From an uncultured Verrucomicrobiales bacterium (GTDB lineage: Bacteria > Verrucomicrobiota > Verrucomicrobiia > Verrucomicrobiales > DEV007), in assembly GCA_937891465.1 (NCBI GenBank), contig CALAHF010000184.1, positions 1 through 52,690 of the forward strand: a DNA stretch of 52,690 nucleotides, given 5' to 3'. The translations under genes and the position numbers were made by a program. This document shows, one piece after another, positions 9,365 through 17,212 of the stretch. Below the pieces are notes generated by a model that searched no databases, was not told where the DNA came from, and was given only the letters and a program-made list of their open reading frames with translations. How positions within the stretch are numbered: the first letter of the stretch is position 1; every line of letters begins with the position of its first letter.

Positions 9365-10303
9365 ATGAAAGTCCACACCCGTATTGCAGATCTCAGCACG
9401 ATCACAGGTCCATTGCACCTCGCGATTGGGGTGTTCGATGGTATTCATTTGGGGCATCAGGCGGTAATCGAAAACGCGACCGAATCTGCCAAAAACTCTG
9501 GCGGCACAGCGGTTGTTGTTACGTTTGATCCTCATCCCATCCGGGTTCTCGCATCCAAAAAAGCGCCGAGGTTGCTGGCCTCGCTTCCCCATCAGGTTCG
9601 CTTGCTTTCGAAAATGGGGATTCAGCACCTTCTGGTGATTTCTTTTGATACTGAGTTTGCCGAAAAGCCAGCCGAGTCATTCGTCAACGAACTGTGTGAG
9701 AGTGCTGCATCGTCCGGGGGAATTGCCCGTATTTCTGTGGGTGAAAGTTGGAAATTCGGCCGGGGGCGTGGCGGAGATGTTGCTTTGTTGGAAAAAATTG
9801 GAGCTGAACAAGGATTTTCAGTGAGTGGAGTGCCAATTTTTGAAATCGACGGAGTTCCAGTGAGCAGCACGCGGATTCGAGAAGCTGTCACCCACGGCGA
9901 ATTTGAGATCGCACGCGAGCTTTTAGGGCGGGCTTACTCAGTTCTCGGGACAGTGATCGAAGGCCGAAAACTCGGGCGAACCCTCAATTTCCCGACTGCC
10001 AATCTGGCCGTTCACAGCGAGCAATTGCCGCCGGTGGGTGTCTACGCAGTCCGCGCCGATGGAGCTGGTGATTCGTGGAATGGCGTCGCTAACCTTGGGT
10101 TTCGCCCAACCGTTGAAGGCGCCAAAGCTAAGCTTTTACTCGAGGTTCACCTCTTCGGGCTGAATCATGAAATTTACGGTGAAGATATCGAAGTGGAGTT
10201 CGTGAAATTCCTCCGCGGCGAGCAAAAGTTCGACGGCCTGGATGCGTTGAAAGCCCAAATCGCAGCTGATGCGAAAGCCGCGCGGGAGATGTTGGGCGAG
10301 TGA
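9365..10303 (+). CDS. ribF: Bifunctional riboflavin kinase / FAD synthetase
   Basis: 312 residues, the usual length. Makes FMN from riboflavin and FAD from FMN. The N-terminal adenylyltransferase domain shows GVFDGIHLGHQAVI, TFDPHP and the loop SVGESWKFGRGR, ending at SSTRIREAV. The C-terminal kinase domain shows GRAYSVLGTV, GRTLNFPTANL and VYAVRADG, then the helical tail KFLRGEQKFDGLDALKAQI. It lies directly after the degraded gene, with no recognisable partner. Confidence 0.97.
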   Translation: MKVHTRIADLSTITGPLHLAIGVFDGIHLGHQAVIENATESAKNSGGTAVVVTFDPHPIRVLASKKAPRLLASLPHQVRLLSKMGIQHLLVISFDTEFAEKPAESFVNELCESAASSGGIARISVGESWKFGRGRGGDVALLEKIGAEQGFSVSGVPIFEIDGVPVSSTRIREAVTHGEFEIARELLGRAYSVLGTVIEGRKLGRTLNFPTANLAVHSEQLPPVGVYAVRADGAGDSWNGVANLGFRPTVEGAKAKLLLEVHLFGLNHEIYGEDIEVEFVKFLRGEQKFDGLDALKAQIAADAKAAREMLGE

Positions 10304-10311
10304 AGCGATTT

Positions 10312-10992
10312 TTACTCGGCCAGCCGCACTTCTACCAAATCGCCCAATTTTACTCGTTTCGCCAATGCAGCCAACGCTTCCGCACCGACGTTGATGCAGC
10401 CCCCAGTCACCATTTTTCCGATCCGCGATTCATCTTGGGTTCCGTGAATTGCATACGAATACCAGCGGAATGTCCCTGCGTATTCGCCAAAGTGAAATGG
10501 CTGCTTTGCCTCTGTATCCAGAGGCTCAAGACCAATAAACGCGGCTCCGTATTCACCGCCTTTTCCATCACCATCGAAATCGATCGACGACATGTTTTTG
10601 AAAAGCTGGGACTTTAGAAACGCCTCGGTTTTTCCTGATTCGGAGACCAATTTAGGATCCATTTCAAACCGCGTTCCTGAAGTCAGAATTGCGTTCACTC
10701 GGAATTCGCCGAGCAGCGAATAGTTGCCCGTGAACGTTTTACCCTCTTTCAAAACGCCTTTTTTCCCAAATCCGACAACAAATTTCAATACGTCAGGATT
10801 CCCTTTTATTTGAAGAGTTCCGTAGCTTTTCTCAGGATCGGTTTCGTTGAGGTAAATCGTGATCTTGCGTCCGAAATTCGTCTCAGCCGCGATATTCGTC
10901 GTCATCGAGATCACAAGACTCGCCAAAGCTGCAGGAAATCGGCTGGCGAAAAAAGATGCGTCTGTTCGTCGATTCATAAAATCCAAACTCAC
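10312..10992 (-). CDS. L,D-transpeptidase (YkuD family), exported
   Basis: 226 residues. The YkuD/ErfK catalytic signature is the C-terminal HGTQDESRIGKMVTGGCINV, where His and Cys are the catalytic pair (family consensus HGT...G...SxGCIR). The family makes 3-3 peptidoglycan cross-links or attaches proteins to peptidoglycan. A hydrophobic N-terminal stretch (FPAALASLVISMTTNIAA) suggests export. The GTG start at 10992 overlaps the TGA of the sulfatase gene (GTGA), pointing to translational coupling; an ATG five codons later (10977) is equally possible. An unusual Asp/Gly-rich insertion (DFDGDGKGGEYG) lies before the catalytic motif. Confidence 0.85.
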   Translation of the reverse strand: MSLDFMNRRTDASFFASRFPAALASLVISMTTNIAAETNFGRKITIYLNETDPEKSYGTLQIKGNPDVLKFVVGFGKKGVLKEGKTFTGNYSLLGEFRVNAILTSGTRFEMDPKLVSESGKTEAFLKSQLFKNMSSIDFDGDGKGGEYGAAFIGLEPLDTEAKQPFHFGEYAGTFRWYSYAIHGTQDESRIGKMVTGGCINVGAEALAALAKRVKLGDLVEVRLAE

Positions 10993-12485
10993 TTCTTCTT
11001 TTTCTTCGCTGGTTTCCCATTTGGCCAGTGGATTTTCATCAAATCCGCGACCTCCTGATCGGTCAGCAATCCCGGAGATCGCGAACCCGCCCCTTTGTCC
11101 GAATTTGTCGTCAGCTTGTCGCCCAATTCGACACGGGCAATTTTGGCCTTTGCTAAAAGCGACTTCACGACTTCTGGATGTTCCGCCGCTACGTTCTTCG
11201 TTTCAGACATGTCATCAGCCAAATTATAGAGCTCGGGCTCGGTTAATTTTGCACTCGCGTAGGAATTGGGTGTCCCGTCATTACCGCCCGGTTTTCCGGC
11301 CATCGTTCGGTATTGATGCGGAAAATACAGTTTCCATTTTCCTTCAGAGACGGCGTGCAGCTCGTTCCGTTTGTAATAGAACCAGTAGCCATCCTTGTGG
11401 GGATTGGTCGCGCCTTCTTCGCCCGCTAGAATTGGCCAAATGTCGAGACCGTCGATTGTTTTCTCGGGTAAATCAGCGTCGATGAGATTTGCGATGGTTG
11501 GTAACAAATCGATGTTCATCGCCGGAGTGTCGCAGATGGTTCCTGCCGGAATTTTTCCCGGCCAGCGCATGATGCAGGGCTCGCGCATCCCACCTTCCCA
11601 CGCAGTGCCTTTGCCTTCGCGAAGCGGTAGGGCAGATCCTCCATGGGTCCCGTAGCTAAGCCACGGACCGTTGTCGCTTGTGAAAATCACCAACGTATTG
11701 TCGTCCAGCCCGTTGGTTTTGATCGCGTTCAGAATTTCCCCGACGGACCAATCAATCTCCGCAATGACATCCCCGTAAAGGCCACGCTCCGTGGTTCCCG
11801 CAAATCGATCACTGACGTAAAGCGGAACATGTGGCTGCGGATGCGGAACGTAGAGAAAAAATGGTTTGTGCTTCTTACGATTGATGAAATCGACCGCTTT
11901 GGTGGTGAGCCAGGTTGTCATCATTTTTTGATCGCCCTCGTCCGCGATTCGAAGTCTTTCATTCCCATCGAAGAGGGGAAGCGGAGGGAAATTTGCACCC
12001 GATGTGGGATGCTTTGGCCACATGTCATTCGAATAAGGAATCCCGAAATATTCGTCGAAACCATGTTGGAGAGGGAGGAACTTTTTATGATCTCCGAGAT
12101 GCCATTTTCCAAACGCTGCCGTCGCATAGCCTTTGGTTTTAAACACTTCTGCAAGCGTCATTTCATCTGAGTTCAGGCCCGTCCGACTTCCCGGTCCGAG
12201 AGCGCCGTGCATTCCGATTCGATTCGGATAACAGCCCGTTAGCAGTCCCGTCCGTGACGCTGAGCACACTGCTTGCGCCGCATACCAGTGAGTGAATTTA
12301 CGGCCCTCCGCCGCCATTTTATCGAGATGGGGCGTCTCAAAGCCTTTCGCGCCGAAAACTCCGACGTCTTCGTAACCCTGATCGTCCGTGAAAATGATTA
12401 CCACATTCGGCGGTCGATCCTCCGCAGAGGCAATGAGCGCCGCAAAAACGAGCGAGAGGACGAGGGCGATTCGGGAAAATTTCAT
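10989..12485 (-). CDS. Secreted type-I (formylglycine) sulfatase
   Basis: 498 residues from the ATG at 12485, which starts the signal peptide MKFSRIALVLSLVFAALIAS; an in-frame ATG 24 bases upstream was rejected because it dilutes the signal. The metal site is FTDDQGYEDVG and the formylglycine motif is C74-S-A-S-R78. Further alkaline-phosphatase-fold landmarks are GKWHLGD and FTSDNGPW. It hydrolyses sulfate esters, probably on sulfated glycans outside the cytoplasm; the substrate is unknown. The C-terminus is lysine rich (AKKKKK). It is coupled to the downstream L,D-transpeptidase gene. Confidence 0.94.
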   Translation of the reverse strand: MKFSRIALVLSLVFAALIASAEDRPPNVVIIFTDDQGYEDVGVFGAKGFETPHLDKMAAEGRKFTHWYAAQAVCSASRTGLLTGCYPNRIGMHGALGPGSRTGLNSDEMTLAEVFKTKGYATAAFGKWHLGDHKKFLPLQHGFDEYFGIPYSNDMWPKHPTSGANFPPLPLFDGNERLRIADEGDQKMMTTWLTTKAVDFINRKKHKPFFLYVPHPQPHVPLYVSDRFAGTTERGLYGDVIAEIDWSVGEILNAIKTNGLDDNTLVIFTSDNGPWLSYGTHGGSALPLREGKGTAWEGGMREPCIMRWPGKIPAGTICDTPAMNIDLLPTIANLIDADLPEKTIDGLDIWPILAGEEGATNPHKDGYWFYYKRNELHAVSEGKWKLYFPHQYRTMAGKPGGNDGTPNSYASAKLTEPELYNLADDMSETKNVAAEHPEVVKSLLAKAKIARVELGDKLTTNSDKGAGSRSPGLLTDQEVADLMKIHWPNGKPAKKKKK

Positions 12486-12535
12486 CTCTGAAACGTGACA
12501 GCATTTCACAGTTCGATCGAGCGAAAATCTCTCCC

Positions 12536-12580
12536 ACGATCAGATAGGGTTGAATCGCCGAACGTACCCTATTGGTTCGT
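12536..12580. repeat. 45-bp interspersed palindrome, copy 2
   Basis: Left arm ACGATCAGATAGGGT, centre TGAATCGCCGAACGT, right arm ACCCTATTGGTTCGT. The TAGGGT/ACCCTA pairing differs from the CAGGGT/ACCCTG of other copies yet stays complementary. It lies between two genes in tandem on the minus strand. Confidence 0.9.
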
Positions 12581-12589
12581 TGGAGAGAA

Positions 12590-14206
12590 TTAGTTCTGCA
12601 TTGCTTTCGCCAGCGTCGACGAGAGATCCTCGACCGCATATGGCTTTGGCAACACGCCGGCCCAACCATCGTTGGTGAGCAATTCTTCAGCATCATCATC
12701 GAAGTAACCGCTGGTCGCGATGACACGGGCATAATCGTCGAATTTTCGAATTTCGGCCATGACTTCTTTTCCGCTGAGACCGCCGGGCAACGTCATGTCG
12801 AGAAGCACGGCGTTGATGGGCTCGGTGGAAAGCGCGGAATCGCAATACATCTGAACGGCTTGTTGGCCGTTGGATGCTGAAACGGTGTCGTATCCGAGGT
12901 GGGCGAGCAGCTGAACGGCTGCTTCGCGAACGGAATCGGTATCGTCGACGACCAAAACACGACCATGGCCGCGTGTGATCTGAAATTTGGCAGCTCCGGA
13001 GTTTGCGGGTTTCATTCCCCGATCGGTGACGGCGGCTTCGCTGCCGGTATAAGCGGGAATCAGCACTTTAAATTCAGTGCCAACGTTCACCCGCGAGCTG
13101 ACAGTGATTGCTCCGGCGTGGCGTTCGACAATGGCTTTACAGGTCGCCAGGCCGATTCCAGTGCCATTTTTCTTGGTCGTAAAACTGGACCCAAAGATGT
13201 GTGGGATTGCCTCATCGGGAATTCCCTGGCCGCGGTCGCGAACGGAAATCATCACGTAAGGTCCGATGGGCAAACCAAGTTCATTCCCTTCCGGAGCATC
13301 GACGTTTTGTGCCGTCACCTGAATCACGCCGCCATTGGGCATTGCCTGACTGGCATTGATCATCAAATTGTGAAACACCTGCTGAACCTGAAGGGTTTCG
13401 ACTTTCACGCTCCGCAAATTTTCAACAGAAGCGACCTCGCAGCGAACGCTGGTGCCCATTGTCGAAATGTTGGCAACTTCGGTCAGCATCGGCGTCAGAT
13501 TGACGACTTCGATGGTGCTTTCTTTGCCTTTAGTGAAATCGAGAATTTTCTGAGCCAGCGAATGGGCGTGTTGAGTCGCGTCCTCGGCGTCTTCGATGTG
13601 TTTGCGCGCGGGGTTTTCCAACGGGCAATCGAGATGAGCGAGAGTCAGCTTTGTCCGAATGGCCTGAAGCGCATTGCGGAAATCGTGAGCGGTTCCACCC
13701 ACAAGAAGGGCGAGGGATTCGACCCGACTGATCTCCAAATTTTGACTGATGTCGTTGATGCCTTCAACCGCTAGCGTAGGTGGCTGGTGATGGCTTTCGA
13801 CCGCAGGAGCAACCTGCGGAAGGTGGCGAATCGTCATTGTGTAATTGGCGGTCCCGCCTTCGGAAGTGGTCACTGCAGAAATCGTCCAGCGGAGAGGGAT
13901 TTGTTTGCCGTCGTTGCGGACGATCTTCTTCTCCATCTGGAAAGTCTTATTGGTCGCGGCAACTTGCGGGAGGCGTGCGATCAAATCATTGAGAAATTCC
14001 GGATCGTAAATGATGCCGATCGGCTTGCCATTTAGTGACTCTGGATCCCATCCGGAAAGAACCCCCGCAGCGCGATTCGCGAATACAATTTTAGGACCCA
14101 TCGGCTGATCGGTATCCGTATCGATGATCAGAATGCCTTCACTGACCTGCTCAATCGCATGTCGGAGATGGTGATTGATCGATTTTATTTGTTCTGCTGA
14201 GCCCAT
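12590..14206 (-). CDS. Hybrid sensor histidine kinase: PAS - HisKA/HATPase - receiver
   Basis: 538 residues with no membrane segment, so a cytoplasmic sensor. The PAS domain spans about residues 15-130 (EGILIIDTDTDQPMGPKIVFANRAA-type start, broken here after 20). The phospho-acceptor is H174 in GGTAHDFRNALQAI. Kinase boxes are NLMINASQAMPNGG (N), DRGQGIP (G1) and GTGIGLATCK (G2). The C-terminal receiver has VLVVDDTDSVREA and the phospho-acceptor Asp in LLDMTLPGG. This architecture phosphorylates its own receiver or passes phosphate on; the output partner is not visible. It is divergent from rpmI. Confidence 0.92.
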   Translation of the reverse strand: MGSAEQIKSINHHLRHAIEQVSEGILIIDTDTDQPMGPKIVFANRAAGVLSGWDPESLNGKPIGIIYDPEFLNDLIARLPQVAATNKTFQMEKKIVRNDGKQIPLRWTISAVTTSEGGTANYTMTIRHLPQVAPAVESHHQPPTLAVEGINDISQNLEISRVESLALLVGGTAHDFRNALQAIRTKLTLAHLDCPLENPARKHIEDAEDATQHAHSLAQKILDFTKGKESTIEVVNLTPMLTEVANISTMGTSVRCEVASVENLRSVKVETLQVQQVFHNLMINASQAMPNGGVIQVTAQNVDAPEGNELGLPIGPYVMISVRDRGQGIPDEAIPHIFGSSFTTKKNGTGIGLATCKAIVERHAGAITVSSRVNVGTEFKVLIPAYTGSEAAVTDRGMKPANSGAAKFQITRGHGRVLVVDDTDSVREAAVQLLAHLGYDTVSASNGQQAVQMYCDSALSTEPINAVLLDMTLPGGLSGKEVMAEIRKFDDYARVIATSGYFDDDAEELLTNDGWAGVLPKPYAVEDLSSTLAKAMQN

Positions 14207-14457
14207 GCCAGGGGGATATGGTTGGGGAAAAGTAAGCTGAGAAAAGTGACTGAGTCTAAGCGGGGAGCTTAAACGGGAATATCTTTCTAACCTAAATTTT
14301 TAGTTAAGGGAAGTTTAATTTATGTGATTCTTGAAATTTTTAACGTCTTCATCTTCTCTTTATTCAGTTGGTGGCGTCTGAATGTCAAAAGGTGAGGCGT
14401 GATCTTTTTAAAAAACCCTTTGCAAGCAGGGCGTGACTGGATACATTCGCGCCCGCT

Positions 14458-14670
14458 ATGGCAAGAAGAGCAGGAAAAGCAAAAACACGTAAATCAGTCG
14501 CCAAAAGATTCAAGGTGACTGGTACTGGTCGTATTTTGCGTCGCAAACAGGGCAAACGCCACATTATGCGCCGTAAAAACGCGAAGCGTCGTCGTCGTCT
14601 CGGCCAATCTGCACTTGTAGCAAAGTGCGACGAGAAGAATGTTAAGGCAGAAATGCCTTTTGATCACTGA
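14458..14670 (+). CDS. rpmI: 50S ribosomal protein L35
   Basis: 70 residues, highly basic, with the L35 core KSVAKRFKVTGTGRILRRKQ and the conserved RRKNAKRRRRL region. It is slightly longer than the usual 64-66 because of the tail KNVKAEMPFDH. It precedes rplT as in most bacteria, but infC, the usual upstream gene, is missing here: upstream lies a 250-base gap and then a divergent kinase gene. A TTGCAA...TACATT pair 16 bases apart (14420-14447) could be a promoter, but would leave almost no leader, so it is not called. Confidence 0.97.
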   Translation: MARRAGKAKTRKSVAKRFKVTGTGRILRRKQGKRHIMRRKNAKRRRRLGQSALVAKCDEKNVKAEMPFDH

Positions 14671-14679
14671 TGTGTAAGT

Positions 14680-14766
14680 GATTGCGACCACTGAGTTTAA
14701 CGCTCAGAACAATCGAGGTGACTGGTGGAAAGTTAGTTTCCATCTGATCGAAGGGGTGAGTCACCC
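14680..14766 (+). promoter_or_regulatory. Structured spacer between rpmI and rplT, candidate L20 autoregulatory site
   Basis: Three consecutive hairpins can be drawn. The first has outer GATTG/CAATC (14680-14684 with 14710-14714) and inner CTGAG/CTCAG (14691-14695 with 14703-14707). The second is TGGAAA/TTTCCA (14726-14742). The third is GGGTG/CACCC (14754-14766). L20 is known to repress its own operon by binding mRNA structure in other bacteria. That this spacer does so is inference. Confidence 0.4.
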
Positions 14767-14812
14767 GATTGAAATTAAAACCAACAACCCGTTCGGAGGA
14801 TAAAAAAAATAA

Positions 14813-15196
14813 ATGCCACGTGCAACAAACTCACCGGCTAGCCGGAAGCGCAGAAAGCGCATATTGAAGAAAGCCAAGGGATTCCGCGGCTCTCGCTCAA
14901 AACTCTATAGAACAGCCAAAGATGCTGTCTTCAAGGCCCAGCAGTGGAACTACCGCGACCGTAAGAATCGCAAGCGTACGTTCCGCCGTCTTTGGATTCA
15001 GCGTATCAGCGCTGCAGCCCGCGAAAACGAGATTTCATACTCTCGTTTCACCGAAGGCTTGAAAGCTGCTGGTATCGAAATCGATCGTAAAGTCCTTTCG
15101 GACATCGCGATTCACGATGCGGCTGCATTTGCAGGTATTGCAAGCCAGGCGAAAGCCGCGCTTGAAGAAAAGCATGGTGATACTTCAGCTGCGTAA
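14813..15196 (+). CDS. rplT: 50S ribosomal protein L20
   Basis: 127 residues, a large-subunit assembly protein. Conserved parts are visible: [55 protein letters not shown] and the globular C-terminal domain [20 protein letters not shown]. The usual length is about 115-120; the additional residues form an Ala-rich tail. The ribosome-binding site GGAGG lies 13 bases before ATG, a long spacing. A strong terminator follows 41 bases after the stop; pheS, often next in this operon, is absent. Confidence 0.97.
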   Translation: MPRATNSPASRKRRKRILKKAKGFRGSRSKLYRTAKDAVFKAQQWNYRDRKNRKRTFRRLWIQRISAAARENEISYSRFTEGLKAAGIEIDRKVLSDIAIHDAAAFAGIASQAKAALEEKHGDTSAA

Positions 15197-15235
15197 GCGG
15201 TCGGAGTTTTCGAATATTCCAAAATTTAATGAAGA

Positions 15236-15266
15236 AGGCAGGCTCGATTTTGGGCCTGCTTTTTTT
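15236..15266 (+). terminator. Rho-independent terminator of the rpmI-rplT unit
   Basis: The stem GCAGGC (15238-15243) pairs with GCCTGC (15254-15259) and is followed by seven T residues. It lies directly downstream of rplT. Confidence 0.85.
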
Positions 15267-15269
15267 GTG

Positions 15270-15311
15270 TTCGGCTTAAATGCCGACGTCCTCGTCGGTG
15301 TTTAAGCCGAA
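15270..15311. repeat. 42-bp palindrome downstream of rplT
   Basis: TTCGGCTTAAA (15270-15280) pairs perfectly with TTTAAGCCGAA (15301-15311). A 2-base mismatch (TG/TG) separates this from an inner CCGACG/CGTCGG stem with a TCCT loop. A related inverted motif, GCCGAC-agggac-GTCGGC, follows at 15362-15379, and GGCTTAAGCC at 15387-15396. Confidence 0.75.
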
Positions 15312-15400
15312 GGAAAGCTCAAGATGTTTGCACGTTTTCCAAGGGGCGAGCGATCTCATTTGCCGACAGGGACGTCGGCGGGCCTTGGCTTAAGCCCTAG

Positions 15401-17209
15401 TTAAGCCTTGGGCTCGGGCTTTTCCTCGCTTTCAGCGATGGTGGTTTGCTCGGCTTTCTTTTTCGGTACAACCTTTCTCTGCCCGGCCATTTCAACGGGG
15501 GCTGTTTCGTAGTCTGGAGGCATACTCAGCGCAACGGAATCGTCGACGGTCACTCCTTCTAGAATTTGAATGAATTCGTCGTTGTGATCTCCGATCTCAA
15601 TAACGTTCCGTTCATATTGGTTGCCCTTTTTTAGGAAAACAAAGTGCTCGTCGTGTTCGACAAAAACAGCCTGAACAGGGATGAAAAGAATATCAGTCAG
15701 TTCATTGACGATGATTTGCGTCTTTGCCGTCATGCCGGGCTTCAGGAAATCGTTGTTCCCTTCAATTTCGATCGTGGCCGGATAAACTTTGAGCGAGGGG
15801 TTGTAGCGAGATGCATTCGAATCAGGCAGCACTGCGACTTTGGTGACGACACCTTCAAGAGTCATATCAGGGACGGATTCAGCAGTGATCAAGGCTCGCT
15901 GGCCTCGCTCGATTTTTTTGATGTGCGACTCGTGAATATCGACGTCGACGCCGAGCTTTGACATGTCAGGAATCGTGAAAATCGGCTGACCAAGTTTCAG
16001 CGTCGCTCCAGCCGAAATGGCCTCGTAGTAGCGTGAGGTGTAATAATTGTCATTTGCTCCGCCGTAAGCCATCAGGCCCTGTTTTGAGGCGTAAATCACG
16101 CAACTGGCGAGCTGTTCTTCCAAATCCTGTCGCTTCTTCAATTCCAACTCGTAACGACGTTTGTATGAGCGGTATTTCGCGTAGACCTGCGACATTTTCG
16201 CCATTTTTTCCCGTTTTTCCCGAATCAATTCAAGCAAGGCTTCTTCATAGGAAGACAGCATCTTTTCAGCTTCTTTCGGAAATTCGTAGTCTTCGAAAAG
16301 ATCGAGCTCCGTCTTCTTCGTTTGCAGGGAAAGTTGGGCTTTCTCGAGGTTCACTCGCTCGTTTTCCAGCGTTGCTTTGGTAATGAAGTCTTTTTTTGCC
16401 AATCGTTCAGCACCGGCCAAAGATTCCTCGACGACTGAAAGTTCGGAAGCAGCGACTAGCGCTTCGTCCCGCATCCGGCGAATCGTTTGTTCAGCTTCTC
16501 CTTCTCCTAACTTATTTGATTTCAGGAAGGTATCGAAATCAATTTTCGCGGCTTGACTGTCTTCAGAATCACCTGTGAACGGCTTTTCTTCAATTTCTTC
16601 GCCTGCGCTTTCAGCCAGTTTATCGGAATCGAATGCCTCCAGAATGATCGCTGTCGCGTTTTCTTCGTAGAGGGACAGCGTTTCGTTGCTGTAAGGCAGC
16701 GCCATCGCTTTCAGGATCTGCTTTGCTGCGTCCGCCCCGACAAATTTTTCGAAATCAAGTAGCGAAAATCGCATGCTCTGCCGCACGAGTTTGATGTCAC
16801 TAAGCGCCTCACTTTCCTCGATATCGAGGTTCTGTTTTGCCTCAGCGTAAGTTGCTTGAGTTTGCTGAAACTGAACATCGTGATCGACCAGTTGCTCTTC
16901 AATCGTGCTGGGATCAAGCCGCACGAGAACCTTTTTGTTTTTCACGTCTTCCGCCGTCACCTCATAGCCTTCGTCGGCGATTTCGAGGATTTTTACTCCG
17001 GCCGTAGCCTTCACCATGTTGCGGACTTCCAGAGACTCCAGTGCTTGAATGTTTCCACCTTCCAGTACGTCAATCACCAGATCCCCTTGCTGAACCGCCG
17101 CCTCCGGAATTGCCGAAACATTGTCGCCCGACTTTCCAAACGGTTTAAAAATCATCAACCCCACCCCGATAAGAACGGCGAGGGAGATCCACCACATGTG
17201 TTTTTTCAT
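15401..17209 (-). CDS. HlyD/RND-type periplasmic adaptor (membrane fusion) protein
   Basis: 602 residues, long for the family. One N-terminal membrane helix (WWISLAVLIGVGLMIF) precedes a lipoyl-like half (VLEGGNIQALESLEVRN). A very long alpha-helical/coiled-coil hairpin occupies about residues 120-370 and carries an acidic insertion near residues 190-230. The beta-barrel and membrane-proximal region contains IPDMSKLGVDVDIHESHI and FLKPGMTAKTQIIV. Adaptors bridge an inner-membrane pump and a TolC-type channel. It follows the channel gene by three bases, so the two are co-transcribed. No pump gene is in the window, since the rplT terminator lies downstream. Confidence 0.88.
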   Translation of the reverse strand: MKKHMWWISLAVLIGVGLMIFKPFGKSGDNVSAIPEAAVQQGDLVIDVLEGGNIQALESLEVRNMVKATAGVKILEIADEGYEVTAEDVKNKKVLVRLDPSTIEEQLVDHDVQFQQTQATYAEAKQNLDIEESEALSDIKLVRQSMRFSLLDFEKFVGADAAKQILKAMALPYSNETLSLYEENATAIILEAFDSDKLAESAGEEIEEKPFTGDSEDSQAAKIDFDTFLKSNKLGEGEAEQTIRRMRDEALVAASELSVVEESLAGAERLAKKDFITKATLENERVNLEKAQLSLQTKKTELDLFEDYEFPKEAEKMLSSYEEALLELIREKREKMAKMSQVYAKYRSYKRRYELELKKRQDLEEQLASCVIYASKQGLMAYGGANDNYYTSRYYEAISAGATLKLGQPIFTIPDMSKLGVDVDIHESHIKKIERGQRALITAESVPDMTLEGVVTKVAVLPDSNASRYNPSLKVYPATIEIEGNNDFLKPGMTAKTQIIVNELTDILFIPVQAVFVEHDEHFVFLKKGNQYERNVIEIGDHNDEFIQILEGVTVDDSVALSMPPDYETAPVEMAGQRKVVPKKKAEQTTIAESEEKPEPKA

Positions 17210-17212
17210 CGC

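Noticed and set aside
12899-13774. 291-residue open frame opposite the histidine kinase
   Set aside because: The kinase frame carries all recognisable motifs; the opposite frame has none.
14420-14447. Promoter TTGCAA...TACATT before rpmI
   Set aside because: The boxes are weak and would leave only a few bases of leader, so it was not called.
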